Part shown: one piece after another, positions 8,367-16,970 of the stretch
Numbering within the stretch: position 1 is the first letter of the stretch
Layout: every line of letters begins with the position of its first letter
DNA from: an uncultured Planctomycetales bacterium
GTDB taxonomy: Bacteria > Planctomycetota > Planctomycetia > Pirellulales > Thermoguttaceae
Assembly (NCBI GenBank): GCA_937889015.1
Contig: CALARR010000103.1
Coordinates: 7,639 to 71,638 of the forward strand
Length of the DNA: 64,000 nucleotides
Reading direction: 5' to 3'
The notes under the pieces: model-generated
Databases searched by the model: none
What the model was told of the DNA's origin: nothing
Seen by the model: the letters and a program-made list of their open reading frames with translations, nothing else
Program-made: the position numbers and the translations under genes

Positions 8367-11300
8367 ATGTTTTCCCCCTCGCGCGGTGGCGGCCTACCGA
8401 ACCGGCTGGCGATCCTGCTGGGCGGTCTGCTCTTGTTCTGCCTTGCGCCTCCGGCCCGCGCCGATCGCACGCCCTCGCAGACCTACATCAACACCTTCGG
8501 CTACTTCTACGAAGGCGAATACAAAGACGCGCTGGATCACTTTCTGTCCGAGGGTCGCGGGGCGATCAAGACGGCCCAATCGCGCTGGATCGATTCCATC
8601 TGCTATCACACCATGACGGCCGAGTGTTACTTCCAGATGGGCGACCTGCCCAAGGCCCTGGAGCACTACACTTCGGCCCTGCGTCTGTTCGTGGCCTTCT
8701 CCGACTGGATGACGCGCGTCAAGTTCCAGCCCATCACCCAGGCCCCAGCCACCTCGCGCGCGGTCCCCTGGGGCGTCAGCACTCGCCAGGCCAAGTTGGG
8801 ACGCGTCCCCACCGAAATGCCGATCGCCCAAGGACGCATCGACAACAGCGATCAGATCAAGCAAGGCGGCGTCGTGCAGCAGGCCATGCTCTTCCCCATC
8901 CAAGTCCAGGAGATCGTGCGCTGCACCTGCCTGGCCATCCGTCGCCGCGCGATGATCTTGGGGCCGCTGTCGCGTTTCGATCCGCTGACGAACGAAGTCT
9001 TTGCGGCGCTGTCGCGCCGTCCCGGGCCGCCCAATCACTGGTCCGAGTGTTGGATCGATTTGCAGTTGGGACTGGCCACCATTGCCGCCGGCAAAGAAGA
9101 ACAAGCGGTGCCGCTGCTGAATCGGGCCATCGTCGCCGCCGGCGAATACGATCACCCGCTGACTCCCACCGCCTTGCTGCAGTTGGGCTTGCTGGCCATG
9201 GGCCAGAGCAACTACGCCGCCGCCTTGAAGTATTTCGAAGAGTCCTCCTACTCGGCCGCCTACTACAACGACATCGGCGTCCTGGAAGAAGCCTTCCGCT
9301 ACGCGGCCAACGCGCATCTACTCTCCAACCGCAAAGGACTCTTCCCCCCGTTGCAGCCGGCGATCACCTGGGCCAAGGTCAAGGGCTGGCGCCAGTTGCA
9401 GGCCTCGCTCAACCTGTTGGCGGCCGAAAACCTGGCCATTCTGGGACAGACCACCGACGCCGAACGGGCCCTGGCCGACGCGCGCCAGGTCATCGCCCGC
9501 CGCCGCATGGGCGCCGGCTGGATCGGCGCGCGGCTCAGCTATCTCACCGGCCTGGTCCACTACCAGCAACGCCGCGCCGCCGAAGGCGATGCGGCGATCG
9601 CCGCCGCCTTGAACTATCTCCGCGCCGGCTCGCTGTGGATGCACCAGATTGGTCTGGTCGACACCCTGTTCACCAGCGGTCAAAGCTACATCACTCCGCG
9701 GATCGCCATGGATCTGTACCGCACCGTGCTGCGCGATCCCACGCCGGCCGATTGGTCCACCGATCCCTTGGAAGCCCTGGCCGTGCTCAGCACCCCGCAC
9801 ATCGGGCCCTTGGAGCATTGGTTCGAGGTGGCCATCGAGCGCAAAGAGCAGGAAATGGCGATGGAGATCGCCGACCGCATCCGCCGCCACCGCTTTTTCT
9901 CGACCTTGACCCTGGGCGGCCGCGTGCAGGCCCTCCGCTGGGTGCTCAACGCGCCGCCCGAAGCCCTCGACAAGGAGACCCAGCTCCAGCGACAAGACCT
10001 TCTCTTGCGCTGGCCCTCCTACGCCAGGCTCAACCAGCAGGTCGAACAGCTCACCAGCCAGCTCAACGCCGAACCGCCCCTGGCCAGCACGCCGGAGGCC
10101 GTTCATCAGCAGAGCCAGTCCTTGCAGCAATTGGCGGCGCTCAGCGCGCAGCAAGAGGGCTTGCTCCGCGAGATCGCCGTGCGCCGCGAACCGGCCAACC
10201 TGGCCTTTCCGCCCCTGCACACCACGCAGCAGATCCAGCAGTCGCTCCCGCCCGGCCGCGCGTTGCTCTCCTTCCTCGCCACCAGCCGGCACCTCTACGC
10301 CTTCCTGCTGAACAACCAGCGCTACGCCTATTGGCAGATGGGAGCCGCCGCCGGCCTGCAGAAACGCATCGTCGATCTGCTGCGGCAGATGGGCAATTTC
10401 GAGGGCAATCGCGAGATGTCCTACAAGGATCTGGCCGACGAACAATGGAAACAACCTGCGGGACAGGTCCTGGAGATGATGCTCAAAGGCTCCCAGGCCG
10501 ATTTCTCGCAACGCTTCGACGAGCTGATCATCGTCCCCGATTCCGTCCTCTGGTATGTCCCCTTCGAGGCCCTGCAGGTCACTGTCGATAAGAAGCAAGT
10601 CCCGCTCATCTCTCGTTTCCGCATCCGCTATCTGCCCACCGCGTCGCTGGTGGTTCCAAACGCACGCGCACGCAAGCCCGCCGCGCGCACCGCGGTCGTC
10701 GTCGGACAACTCTTCGGCCGCGACAGTGAGCCGCTGGCGCGCGAGGCCTTCGAGCAACTCGCGCGCAAGCTGCCCGGCGCCGTCGCCTTGCCTCCCACGC
10801 TGCCGGCGCCCTCGTCGTTGTACGCCTCGCTCTTCGATCGCCTGTTGGTCCTGGACAACATCGAATCGCCCGAGTCGCCCTACGCCTGGGCCCCCATTCC
10901 CCTCGACCGCGGCAAGGCCGGCAGCAGCCTCAACGATTGGCTCAAGCTCCCCTGGAAAGGCCCCGACGAGGTCATCCTCCCCGGCTATCACACGGCGGCC
11001 GAAAACGCGCTCAAAAAGGCCACGGCCACCACGGCCGGCCAGGAAATGTTCCTCCCCCTCTGTGCCCTCATGGCCAGCGGGGCACGCACCGTGATGCTCA
11101 GCCGCTGGCGCACGGGCGGGCAGATCAACTTCGACTTCGCGCGCGAGTTCACCCAGGAACTGCCCTACATGGCCCCCTCCGAGGCCCTGCAACGCTGCGT
11201 GTTCCTCGCCGCCGACTCCCCGATCCACACCGAAAACGAGCCACGCTACAAAACCGGATCCCAGGACAAACCCCTCAAAGCGCGGCATCCGTTCTTCTGG

Positions 11301-11609
11301 GCCGGCTATATGGTGGTCGATTCGACCGGCGAAGCGCCCAAGGACGAACCCCCGGCCAAACCGGCCCAAGATCCGCCCGTGGCCCAAGCGCAACAACCCC
11401 CGGCGGCTGCGCCCCAGGCCGGCGATGCCCAGCCCGACGCCGCCCCCCAGGCCGGCGACGCCAAGCCCGATGCCGGGCCCATGCAGGTCCCCGCCGAGAC
11501 CGCCCCGGCTCAGCCTCCGGCGGAAAACGCGCCGACTCCGCCTCCGGCCAGCCCCGCCCCCGACGGCGCCCCGGCCTCGCGCCAACCCGCCAAGGCCGTG
11601 ACGAAGTGA
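8367..11609 (+). CDS. Secreted TPR protein with a degenerate C-terminal CHAT domain
   Basis: This 1080-residue protein starts with a signal peptide (LAILLGGLLLFCLAPPARA). A long helical TPR-like region spans about 35-560, a coiled stretch follows (about 590-690), then a CHAT (caspase-like) domain from about 700 to 985. The CHAT core shows VPDSVLWYVPFEAL, FRIRYLPTASLV and ASGARTVMLSRW. Where the family has LSACET at the catalytic Cys, this protein reads LPGYHT (His875), and no clear catalytic His-Gly precedes it, so it may be a non-peptidase member. The last 90 residues are Pro/Ala/Gln-rich. The ATG follows CAGGAG. A longer frame upstream starts in repeat-like intergenic DNA and is rejected. 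It may act as a periplasmic scaffold. Confidence 0.85.
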   Translation: MFSPSRGGGLPNRLAILLGGLLLFCLAPPARADRTPSQTYINTFGYFYEGEYKDALDHFLSEGRGAIKTAQSRWIDSICYHTMTAECYFQMGDLPKALEHYTSALRLFVAFSDWMTRVKFQPITQAPATSRAVPWGVSTRQAKLGRVPTEMPIAQGRIDNSDQIKQGGVVQQAMLFPIQVQEIVRCTCLAIRRRAMILGPLSRFDPLTNEVFAALSRRPGPPNHWSECWIDLQLGLATIAAGKEEQAVPLLNRAIVAAGEYDHPLTPTALLQLGLLAMGQSNYAAALKYFEESSYSAAYYNDIGVLEEAFRYAANAHLLSNRKGLFPPLQPAITWAKVKGWRQLQASLNLLAAENLAILGQTTDAERALADARQVIARRRMGAGWIGARLSYLTGLVHYQQRRAAEGDAAIAAALNYLRAGSLWMHQIGLVDTLFTSGQSYITPRIAMDLYRTVLRDPTPADWSTDPLEALAVLSTPHIGPLEHWFEVAIERKEQEMAMEIADRIRRHRFFSTLTLGGRVQALRWVLNAPPEALDKETQLQRQDLLLRWPSYARLNQQVEQLTSQLNAEPPLASTPEAVHQQSQSLQQLAALSAQQEGLLREIAVRREPANLAFPPLHTTQQIQQSLPPGRALLSFLATSRHLYAFLLNNQRYAYWQMGAAAGLQKRIVDLLRQMGNFEGNREMSYKDLADEQWKQPAGQVLEMMLKGSQADFSQRFDELIIVPDSVLWYVPFEALQVTVDKKQVPLISRFRIRYLPTASLVVPNARARKPAARTAVVVGQLFGRDSEPLAREAFEQLARKLPGAVALPPTLPAPSSLYASLFDRLLVLDNIESPESPYAWAPIPLDRGKAGSSLNDWLKLPWKGPDEVILPGYHTAAENALKKATATTAGQEMFLPLCALMASGARTVMLSRWRTGGQINFDFAREFTQELPYMAPSEALQRCVFLAADSPIHTENEPRYKTGSQDKPLKARHPFFWAGYMVVDSTGEAPKDEPPAKPAQDPPVAQAQQPPAAAPQAGDAQPDAAPQAGDAKPDAGPMQVPAETAPAQPPAENAPTPPPASPAPDGAPASRQPAKAVTK

Positions 11610-11695
11610 GCGCCGCGCAGGGCAAACGAAGGGCCGCTCTGCTTGTGGCCATGGGCCTGGCACTGCTGATGGGATGGCTGCAAGGGCAACTCTAG
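11606..11695 (+). CDS. Possible 29-residue membrane peptide coupled to the CHAT gene
   Basis: A GTG overlaps the TGA of the CHAT gene (GTGA) and opens a 29-codon frame: a basic head (SAAQGKRRAA), one hydrophobic helix (LLVAMGLALLMGWL) and a short end. The four-base overlap would allow translational coupling, and the basic-then-hydrophobic pattern fits a single-pass membrane peptide. There is no separate ribosome binding site and such a frame can arise by chance, so confidence is low. Confidence 0.3.
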   Translation: MSAAQGKRRAALLVAMGLALLMGWLQGQL

Positions 11696-11724
11696 GCTGG
11701 CGCAGCATTCGTCCGCACGCGCCC

Positions 11725-11755
11725 TTGACCTGTCTAAAGCTTCATGGTTTAGACT
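11725..11755 (+). promoter_or_regulatory. MerR-type promoter and operator
   Basis: TTGACC (11725-11730) and TAGACT (11750-11755) are separated by 19 bases, the long spacer typical of MerR-activated promoters. The spacer region carries the dyad GTCTAAA-N9-TTTAGAC, flanked by ACC and GGT, so the operator is symmetrical and lies between the -35 and -10 as MerR proteins require. The MerR gene starts 25 bases downstream, so autoregulation is expected. Confidence 0.7.
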
Positions 11756-11780
11756 GGTCTCTTCACCCAGGAGCCTTCGC

Positions 11781-12518
11781 GTGGCGACAAGCATCACCAT
11801 CGGCCGGCTGGCCCGGCAATCCGGCCTCTGCCGCTCTACCCTCTTGTATTACGACCGTCTGGGACTGGTTCGGCCCACGGGCCGTTCCCGGGGCGACTAT
11901 CGCCTTTATGGCGAAGCGGACGTCCAGCGCTTGCGCCAGGTCTGCCTGTATCGGCAGATGGGCGTTCCGCTGAAACAGATTGCCCTGCTGCTGGACCACG
12001 ACCAGACCGATCGCCGCGAGCAAATCCTCCGCGGACAGTTGGAATCGCTCGCCGCGCAAATCGCGGCCCTGCAAGGCATGCAGCGCCAGATCCTCGGCCT
12101 CTTGAAACAAATCACGGCCCTGGACGCCCCACGCACGGCCAAGAGCGGCAGTCGGCCCAAGGCTGGTCATAAAGCCCCGGCTTCCGCGAGCAACCTGCGG
12201 TCGGTGCCCGGCCCGCGGCGCATCGGCAATGCACAGATCGAAGATACACCTGCGGGACGCCGCAGGCCACGTCCGGGCGCGAGGCCGGCCACCTCCGCTC
12301 ATTGTCCTTCCCCTTCCCTAACCGAGGAGACCAACATGGTCAACAAGCAGCGGTGGTGCGAAATCATGCGCGCCGCCGGATTCAGCGATCAGCAAATGCA
12401 CGCCTGGCACCAACAGTTCGAGGCCATGGAACCGGATAACCACCAGGAGTTCCTGGAACTGCTGGGCATCGCCCCAGACGAGATCCAGAAGATCCGCCAC
12501 TGGTCCCGGGGCGCGTAA
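11781..12518 (+). CDS. MerR-family transcriptional regulator with an expanded linker
   Basis: This is a 245-residue activator of the MerR family. The N-terminal winged helix (about 4-75) reads TIGRLARQSGLCRSTLLYYDRLG, wrapped around GDYRLYGEADVQRLRQV, followed by the dimerisation coiled coil (about 78-115). The C-terminal 60 residues (WCEIMRAAGFSD, MHAWHQQFEAMEP, HQEFLELLGI) form the C-terminal domain found on a subset of MerR proteins of unknown ligand. No metal-binding Cys pair is evident. The relatives I recall are about 185 residues; here about 60 extra low-complexity residues (about 120-185) separate the parts, and part of that DNA matches a dispersed repeat. A GTG start with AGGAG is used. 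An internal ATG at 12336 with GAGGAG could also start the C-terminal domain alone. Confidence 0.85.
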   Translation: MATSITIGRLARQSGLCRSTLLYYDRLGLVRPTGRSRGDYRLYGEADVQRLRQVCLYRQMGVPLKQIALLLDHDQTDRREQILRGQLESLAAQIAALQGMQRQILGLLKQITALDAPRTAKSGSRPKAGHKAPASASNLRSVPGPRRIGNAQIEDTPAGRRRPRPGARPATSAHCPSPSLTEETNMVNKQRWCEIMRAAGFSDQQMHAWHQQFEAMEPDNHQEFLELLGIAPDEIQKIRHWSRGA

Positions 12519-12542
12519 AGCTGTGAACCCGGTTGCTATCCT

Positions 12543-12588
12543 GGCCGATCGTCGCGGTCCGTGCCGGCCGCGGCGATCGGCCTTCTCT
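12543..12588 (+). terminator. Strong terminator after the MerR gene
   Basis: GGCCGATCGTCGCGG (12543-12557) pairs over 15 bp with CCGCGGCGATCGGCC (12568-12582), with one G-U pair and a 10-base loop, and is followed by TTCTCT. It starts 24 bases after the MerR stop. Confidence 0.65.
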
Positions 12589-12711
12589 GCCAGCAGGATG
12601 CTCGCAGGAACGTGGGGCCGCCCCCCCGCCGCGCGCATTTGCATCCGCCCCTTCCCGGCCGTTAGAATAGGGGACTCCCCTGTCACCCTTTGAGCCTCCG
12701 GAGACGCAACC

Positions 12712-14310
12712 ATGCCCGCCTCGTTGCTCCGCCCCCTCTCTCTCCTGTCGACACTGACCTGCCTGCTGCTGGTGCTGGCGGCTTCCACCGCCCTGGCCGC
12801 AGACGAAGAAGGGTTCCAATCCCTGTTCAACGGCACCAGCCTCGAAGGCTGGGACGGCGACCCGGCCCTGTGGCGCGTCGAAGACGGCACGATCACCGGC
12901 GAAACCTCCGCCGAAAATCCCATCCCGCACAACTCCTTCCTCATCTGGCGCCAAGGCGAGGTCGATGACTTCGACCTGCGCTTCGAGTACCGTTTCGCCA
13001 CCGACAAGGGCAACTCGGGCATCCAGTACCGTAGCTGGGAAGATCCCGAGAAATTCGGCAAATGGGTCATGGCCGGCTATCAGGCCGACTTCGACGCCGG
13101 CAACAACTATGCGGGCATCGTCTACGGCGAGAAGTACCGCGGCATCCTCGCCAACCGCGGCCAGGAAACCGTCATCGGCGAAGACCACAAACCCAAGGTC
13201 GTCAAGCAATTCGCCCAATCCGCCGACCTCAAGCCGCACGTCAAGACCGACGGCTGGAACTCCTACCGCGTCCTGGCCCAGGGCTTCGTGATCACGCACG
13301 AAGTCAACGGCCAGTTGATGTCCAAGTGCACCGACGAAGACCAACAGCAGCGCCGCCGCAGCGGCCTTCTGGGCATCCAGGTCCACAAGGGCCCGCCCAT
13401 GAAGATCCAGATCCGCAACATCCGTCTGAAACGCCTCAAGCTGGGCGACCAGAAGAAGGTGGCCTTCATCGCCGGCAAGCCCAGCCACAGCTACGCCGGC
13501 CACGAGCACAATGCGGGCTGCCTGCTCCTGGCCAAACTGCTCAACGAAAACGTGCCGCAGGTGCTGGCCACCGTCTATCGCAACGGCTGGCCCCAGGACC
13601 CCACCGCTTTGGACAACGCCGACGCCATCGTCATCTTCTGCGACGGCGGCGCCCGACACCCCGTGCTGCCTTACCTGGAACCGCTCGACAAGCTGATGAA
13701 GAAGGGCGTCGGGCTGGCCCTCTTGCACTATGCCGTGGAGGTGCCTCGCGGCAAAGAAGGCCAGGCCTTCCTCGATTGGACTGGCGGCTACTTCGAGACC
13801 GACTGGTCGGTCAACCCGCATTTCACCGCCGAGTTCACCACCTTTGCCCAACACCCCGTCACGCGCGGCGTCAAGCCTTTCAGCGTCGACGACGAGTGGT
13901 ACTATCACATGCGCTTCCGCGAGAACATGGAAGGCGTGACGCCCGTGCTGACCTGCATCCCGCCCGACAAGACGCGCCAACGGCCCGACGGCGCCCACAG
14001 CAACAACCCCACGGTGCGCGCCGGCAAAGGCCAGCCGGAGCATGTGGGCTGGGCGCGCCAGCGGCCCGATGGCGGCCGGGGCTTCGGCTTCACCGGCGGC
14101 CATTGGCACTGGAACTGGGCCAACGACAGCTTCCGCACCCTGGTGCTCAACGGGATCGTCTGGGCGGCCGGCCTGGACGTGCCCGCCGGCGGCGTCGCCA
14201 CGCCCACGCCCACCCTCGACGAACTGCTGGTGAATCAGGACAAGCCGCAGCCCGCAAATTTCGACCGGGCCAAGGTCGAGGCTCTTCTTGAGTCCTGGAA
14301 GCAGAAGTAA
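12712..14310 (+). CDS. Secreted DUF1080 (3-keto-glucoside hydrolase-like) and ThuA-like fusion
   Basis: This 532-residue exported protein has two sugar-related domains. A signal peptide (about 1-30, ending STALAAD) leads to a DUF1080/3-keto-disaccharide hydrolase concanavalin-like domain (about 36-235): GFQSLFNGTSLEGWDGD, NSGIQYRSWEDP, SYRVLAQG. A ThuA-like, class I GATase-fold domain follows (about 245-480) with VAFIAGKPSHSYAGHEH, DAIVIFCDGGARHP and LLHYAVEV. The two are usually separate or neighbouring genes in planctomycete carbohydrate breakdown; the fusion suggests one protein acting on keto-sugars in the periplasm. GGAGACG precedes the ATG. It converges on the DUF4350 operon with only 14 bases between stops. 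Confidence 0.88.
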   Translation: MPASLLRPLSLLSTLTCLLLVLAASTALAADEEGFQSLFNGTSLEGWDGDPALWRVEDGTITGETSAENPIPHNSFLIWRQGEVDDFDLRFEYRFATDKGNSGIQYRSWEDPEKFGKWVMAGYQADFDAGNNYAGIVYGEKYRGILANRGQETVIGEDHKPKVVKQFAQSADLKPHVKTDGWNSYRVLAQGFVITHEVNGQLMSKCTDEDQQQRRRSGLLGIQVHKGPPMKIQIRNIRLKRLKLGDQKKVAFIAGKPSHSYAGHEHNAGCLLLAKLLNENVPQVLATVYRNGWPQDPTALDNADAIVIFCDGGARHPVLPYLEPLDKLMKKGVGLALLHYAVEVPRGKEGQAFLDWTGGYFETDWSVNPHFTAEFTTFAQHPVTRGVKPFSVDDEWYYHMRFRENMEGVTPVLTCIPPDKTRQRPDGAHSNNPTVRAGKGQPEHVGWARQRPDGGRGFGFTGGHWHWNWANDSFRTLVLNGIVWAAGLDVPAGGVATPTPTLDELLVNQDKPQPANFDRAKVEALLESWKQK

Positions 14311-14324
14311 CGCCTGGCCCGCGA

Positions 14325-16970
14325 TTACTTCTTCGCCGCCGGCCCCTTCTTCCTCGGCGCCACGCCGTCATCCTCCGGTGCTCCGGCCGCTGGCGTCTTC
14401 GCCGCCGACGCACCGGACCAGAGATCCGACACCGGCCGCCCTTCCACCACGCTGCGCAGCACGGCGAACAGCAGCGCATAACGCTGCCGCTGCTCCACGC
14501 TCGGTTCCACGGTCCAGGCCAGGCCCATGTTGCGGTCGTTGAACAGGCTGGCAAAACCCACGGCTGTGACCGTCCCCTTGCCATGCTGCGCCACGACCGC
14601 CACCGGATGCGGACCAATCCGCGCCAGCGTGCTCCCGCCCCACAACTCGCAGGCCGGGTCCACGCTCACCGCCTGCAGCCCGTCGCCCAGCAGCAGGTCG
14701 CCGCGCCACCGCCGTTCGTGGTCCACCGACAGCCCCAGCGGCCACAACAGGCTGTTGGCCGTCGATGCCAGATTCTCCGGCGAATCCAGCACCAGCAGCT
14801 TTCCGCCCTCCGCCACGTATCGCTCCAACCGCTGCCGATAGCCGGCCGGCACGCTCCGCGAGGGGCAGATCACCACCAGCACGTCGCCGGAAAAGGCCTC
14901 TTCACCACTCTGCCGGCTGGTGAAGTAGCCCAGGCGCGGAATCCACTGCTCCAGCAGTCCGTATCCCTCGCCGCCGCCCCGGATGAAGCCCCCCTTGGCC
15001 AACGGCACTTCGGAGAGCGTTCGATCGATCACCACGCGGACCATGGGCCGCTTCTGCGCCGGCGGAGGCAAGGCCCAGCGATGCGCGGCCGCCACGCCCT
15101 GGCCGGCCAACACCGCCGCGCACAGCCCCGTCGCCAACCCCAGCGACCACTGTTCCGCCCACGCCTTCCGGCCCAGCCACAGGCCGCCGGCCAGCGCGGC
15201 CGCCGCCGCCAGCCACAGCAGGTCGCGCGGATTGTCCGTCCCGCCGCTGTGGTTCAGCCAGGCCAGCATGTTCAAGAACAACTCGGACTTGCCCGGCTCG
15301 AAGATGCTGAAGTTGGAGAAGATCGTCGAATCGGTGAAGGCGATCACGCGCCCCGCGCCACAACGCGTCGCCCACACCTGCACAAAGGCCCCGTAGCGCA
15401 TCTCCGCGTGCTGCTGCGGCACGGGGAAATAGTTGTCCATGTTGTAGTCGGGCGGCAAGTTCCACAGCCCCGTGCTCCGCACCGCGGCGCGCTGCAGGCT
15501 CCAGCCCGGCTCGACCGAACAGGAGACGGCGAAATCCATCTGATCGACATGCTGCACGGCCGGATGCGGAATGGCCGGTGAGCGATACAACTGGTCGTAG
15601 GCCGAATCCAGCCCGAACAACAGGTCGTTGCGGAAGCGAAAGCCGAAGTGCCGGCCGATATCGTTCAGGTATTGGCTCGATTTGGAAAAGTTGGTGTGCT
15701 CGCCCACCAGCAGCAGCCCGCCGCCGCGCTGCACAAACTGCACCACGGCCTCGATCTCGGCCGGCGCGTAGGCCGCCGTGGGCGTCTTGATGACCAGCAC
15801 ATCGCACAGGGCCAGCCGGCGACCCTCGATCGCTTCATTCTCCTTCAACCGCGACATCTCGAAGAATCGCGAACTGTAGTCGTAGATCGCCGAGTAGTTG
15901 TAGCCCGAATCCTCGCCGAAAACCTCCGTCCCGTAGCCGCGGTCGCTGGGCTCCCAGGTCGAGTGCCGCTCGACGAACATCACCCGGCCCGCCTGCGGCT
16001 TGCCCACCGGCTCCCAATACACGGCCACCACGGCCAGCGCCGCCCCCAGCCCCACCAGGCCCACCGCCGCCGGCAGATGCCAAGCGGCCTGCCGTGCTTC
16101 CACGGCAATCTCGCCCCGCGTGTTCTTGGTGACGACAACCGGCGGCACCAGCGGAACCCCCGCCCAACGCCAGGCCAGCCCCACAGGCACCGCCAGCAGC
16201 CCCAGCAGCAGCCAGGGACTGAAGCAATGATTCATGATGTGCAGCGGCGCCTCGACGCCCGACAACAGATCGCGCTGCACGTACACCGCCACCATCAGCC
16301 CGGCGCGCAGCGGCAGCCACACCGCCATCACCACCGCCAGCTTGCCCGCCGCCCGGCCCCAGGCGCGCAGCCTTTCTTGCGCGGGCCACTGCCGGGCGAC
16401 CTGAAGGCCCAGCCACACCAGTCCGCCCACCAGGAAGGCCAGCAGGGCCGGATCCAGCAACAGTTCCCAGGTGGCGCCCAGGTGATGCACCTGACGCTGC
16501 GAGCGGATCGCCAGCGACTGGGCCTCGATGGATACATCCGCTCCCAGCACGCGCGCCGCGGCACCCAACAGGTCGACCAGCACGAGGGGCAACTCGTGCG
16601 ATCGCGCGGTGAACCCCGCATACACTTCCAGGCAAACGCCCTGCGCCAACAGCACCGCCCCACTCACAATCGCCCCATGCCCCAACCGGCTCGCGCGCGG
16701 CATGCCCGTCAGCGACAAAGCCACGCCCGCCAGCAGCCACAATGGGGCGGCCCGATACGGCCAGGGCATGCCCCACACGGCGGCGGCCGCCAGGGCCATC
16801 ACGATCAGAGATCTTCGACTGCTCCAGCAGCACGGGGCGCCGTGGGCCAGGGCCAGCGTGCCCAGGACCAACAGCAGCAGCCACACGACCGTGTTGCCGG
16901 CATAGAAATAGTCCAGGCCCCACAGCCAGGAACCAGCCAGCAGCGCCACGCCCAACCAGGCCCGCATCAT
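14325..16970 (-). CDS. Large membrane protein with two DUF4350/GATase-like domains (second of pair)
   Basis: This 881-residue protein has about ten hydrophobic segments in the first 340 residues, then two extracytoplasmic class I GATase-like regions (DUF4350 type). The first, about 375-600, contains CDVLVIKTPTAAYAPAEIEA, GGGLLLVGEHTNF and VIAFTDSTIFSNF; the second, about 675-840, contains GDVLVVICPSRSVPAGY and GGKLLVLDSPENL. The tail is Ala/Lys-rich. The start at 16970 overlaps the upstream stop as ATGA, so translation is coupled. I do not know its function. Gliding or ABC-linked GldG proteins have similar periplasmic domains, but no ABC gene is adjacent. The membrane core (WELLLDPALLAFLVGG, PLRAGLMVAVYV) recalls exosortase architecture without the catalytic Cys; this is only an inference. 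Confidence 0.75.
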   Translation of the reverse strand: MMRAWLGVALLAGSWLWGLDYFYAGNTVVWLLLLVLGTLALAHGAPCCWSSRRSLIVMALAAAAVWGMPWPYRAAPLWLLAGVALSLTGMPRASRLGHGAIVSGAVLLAQGVCLEVYAGFTARSHELPLVLVDLLGAAARVLGADVSIEAQSLAIRSQRQVHHLGATWELLLDPALLAFLVGGLVWLGLQVARQWPAQERLRAWGRAAGKLAVVMAVWLPLRAGLMVAVYVQRDLLSGVEAPLHIMNHCFSPWLLLGLLAVPVGLAWRWAGVPLVPPVVVTKNTRGEIAVEARQAAWHLPAAVGLVGLGAALAVVAVYWEPVGKPQAGRVMFVERHSTWEPSDRGYGTEVFGEDSGYNYSAIYDYSSRFFEMSRLKENEAIEGRRLALCDVLVIKTPTAAYAPAEIEAVVQFVQRGGGLLLVGEHTNFSKSSQYLNDIGRHFGFRFRNDLLFGLDSAYDQLYRSPAIPHPAVQHVDQMDFAVSCSVEPGWSLQRAAVRSTGLWNLPPDYNMDNYFPVPQQHAEMRYGAFVQVWATRCGAGRVIAFTDSTIFSNFSIFEPGKSELFLNMLAWLNHSGGTDNPRDLLWLAAAAALAGGLWLGRKAWAEQWSLGLATGLCAAVLAGQGVAAAHRWALPPPAQKRPMVRVVIDRTLSEVPLAKGGFIRGGGEGYGLLEQWIPRLGYFTSRQSGEEAFSGDVLVVICPSRSVPAGYRQRLERYVAEGGKLLVLDSPENLASTANSLLWPLGLSVDHERRWRGDLLLGDGLQAVSVDPACELWGGSTLARIGPHPVAVVAQHGKGTVTAVGFASLFNDRNMGLAWTVEPSVEQRQRYALLFAVLRSVVEGRPVSDLWSGASAAKTPAAGAPEDDGVAPRKKGPAAKK

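Noticed and set aside
8315..10591. Long plus-strand frame (758 codons) inside the CHAT gene
   Set aside because: It is a second-frame reading of high-GC DNA with an Arg/Pro/His-rich composition and no protein features; the CHAT frame has clear domains.
11061..11063. Cys899 of the CHAT protein as the catalytic Cys
   Set aside because: It lies in the helix before ASGARTVMLSRW, which in the family comes well after the catalytic Cys, so it is unlikely to be the nucleophile.
9318..11708. Long minus-strand frame (796 codons) opposite the CHAT gene
   Set aside because: It is antisense to a well-supported gene, Gly/Arg-rich, with no recognisable domain.
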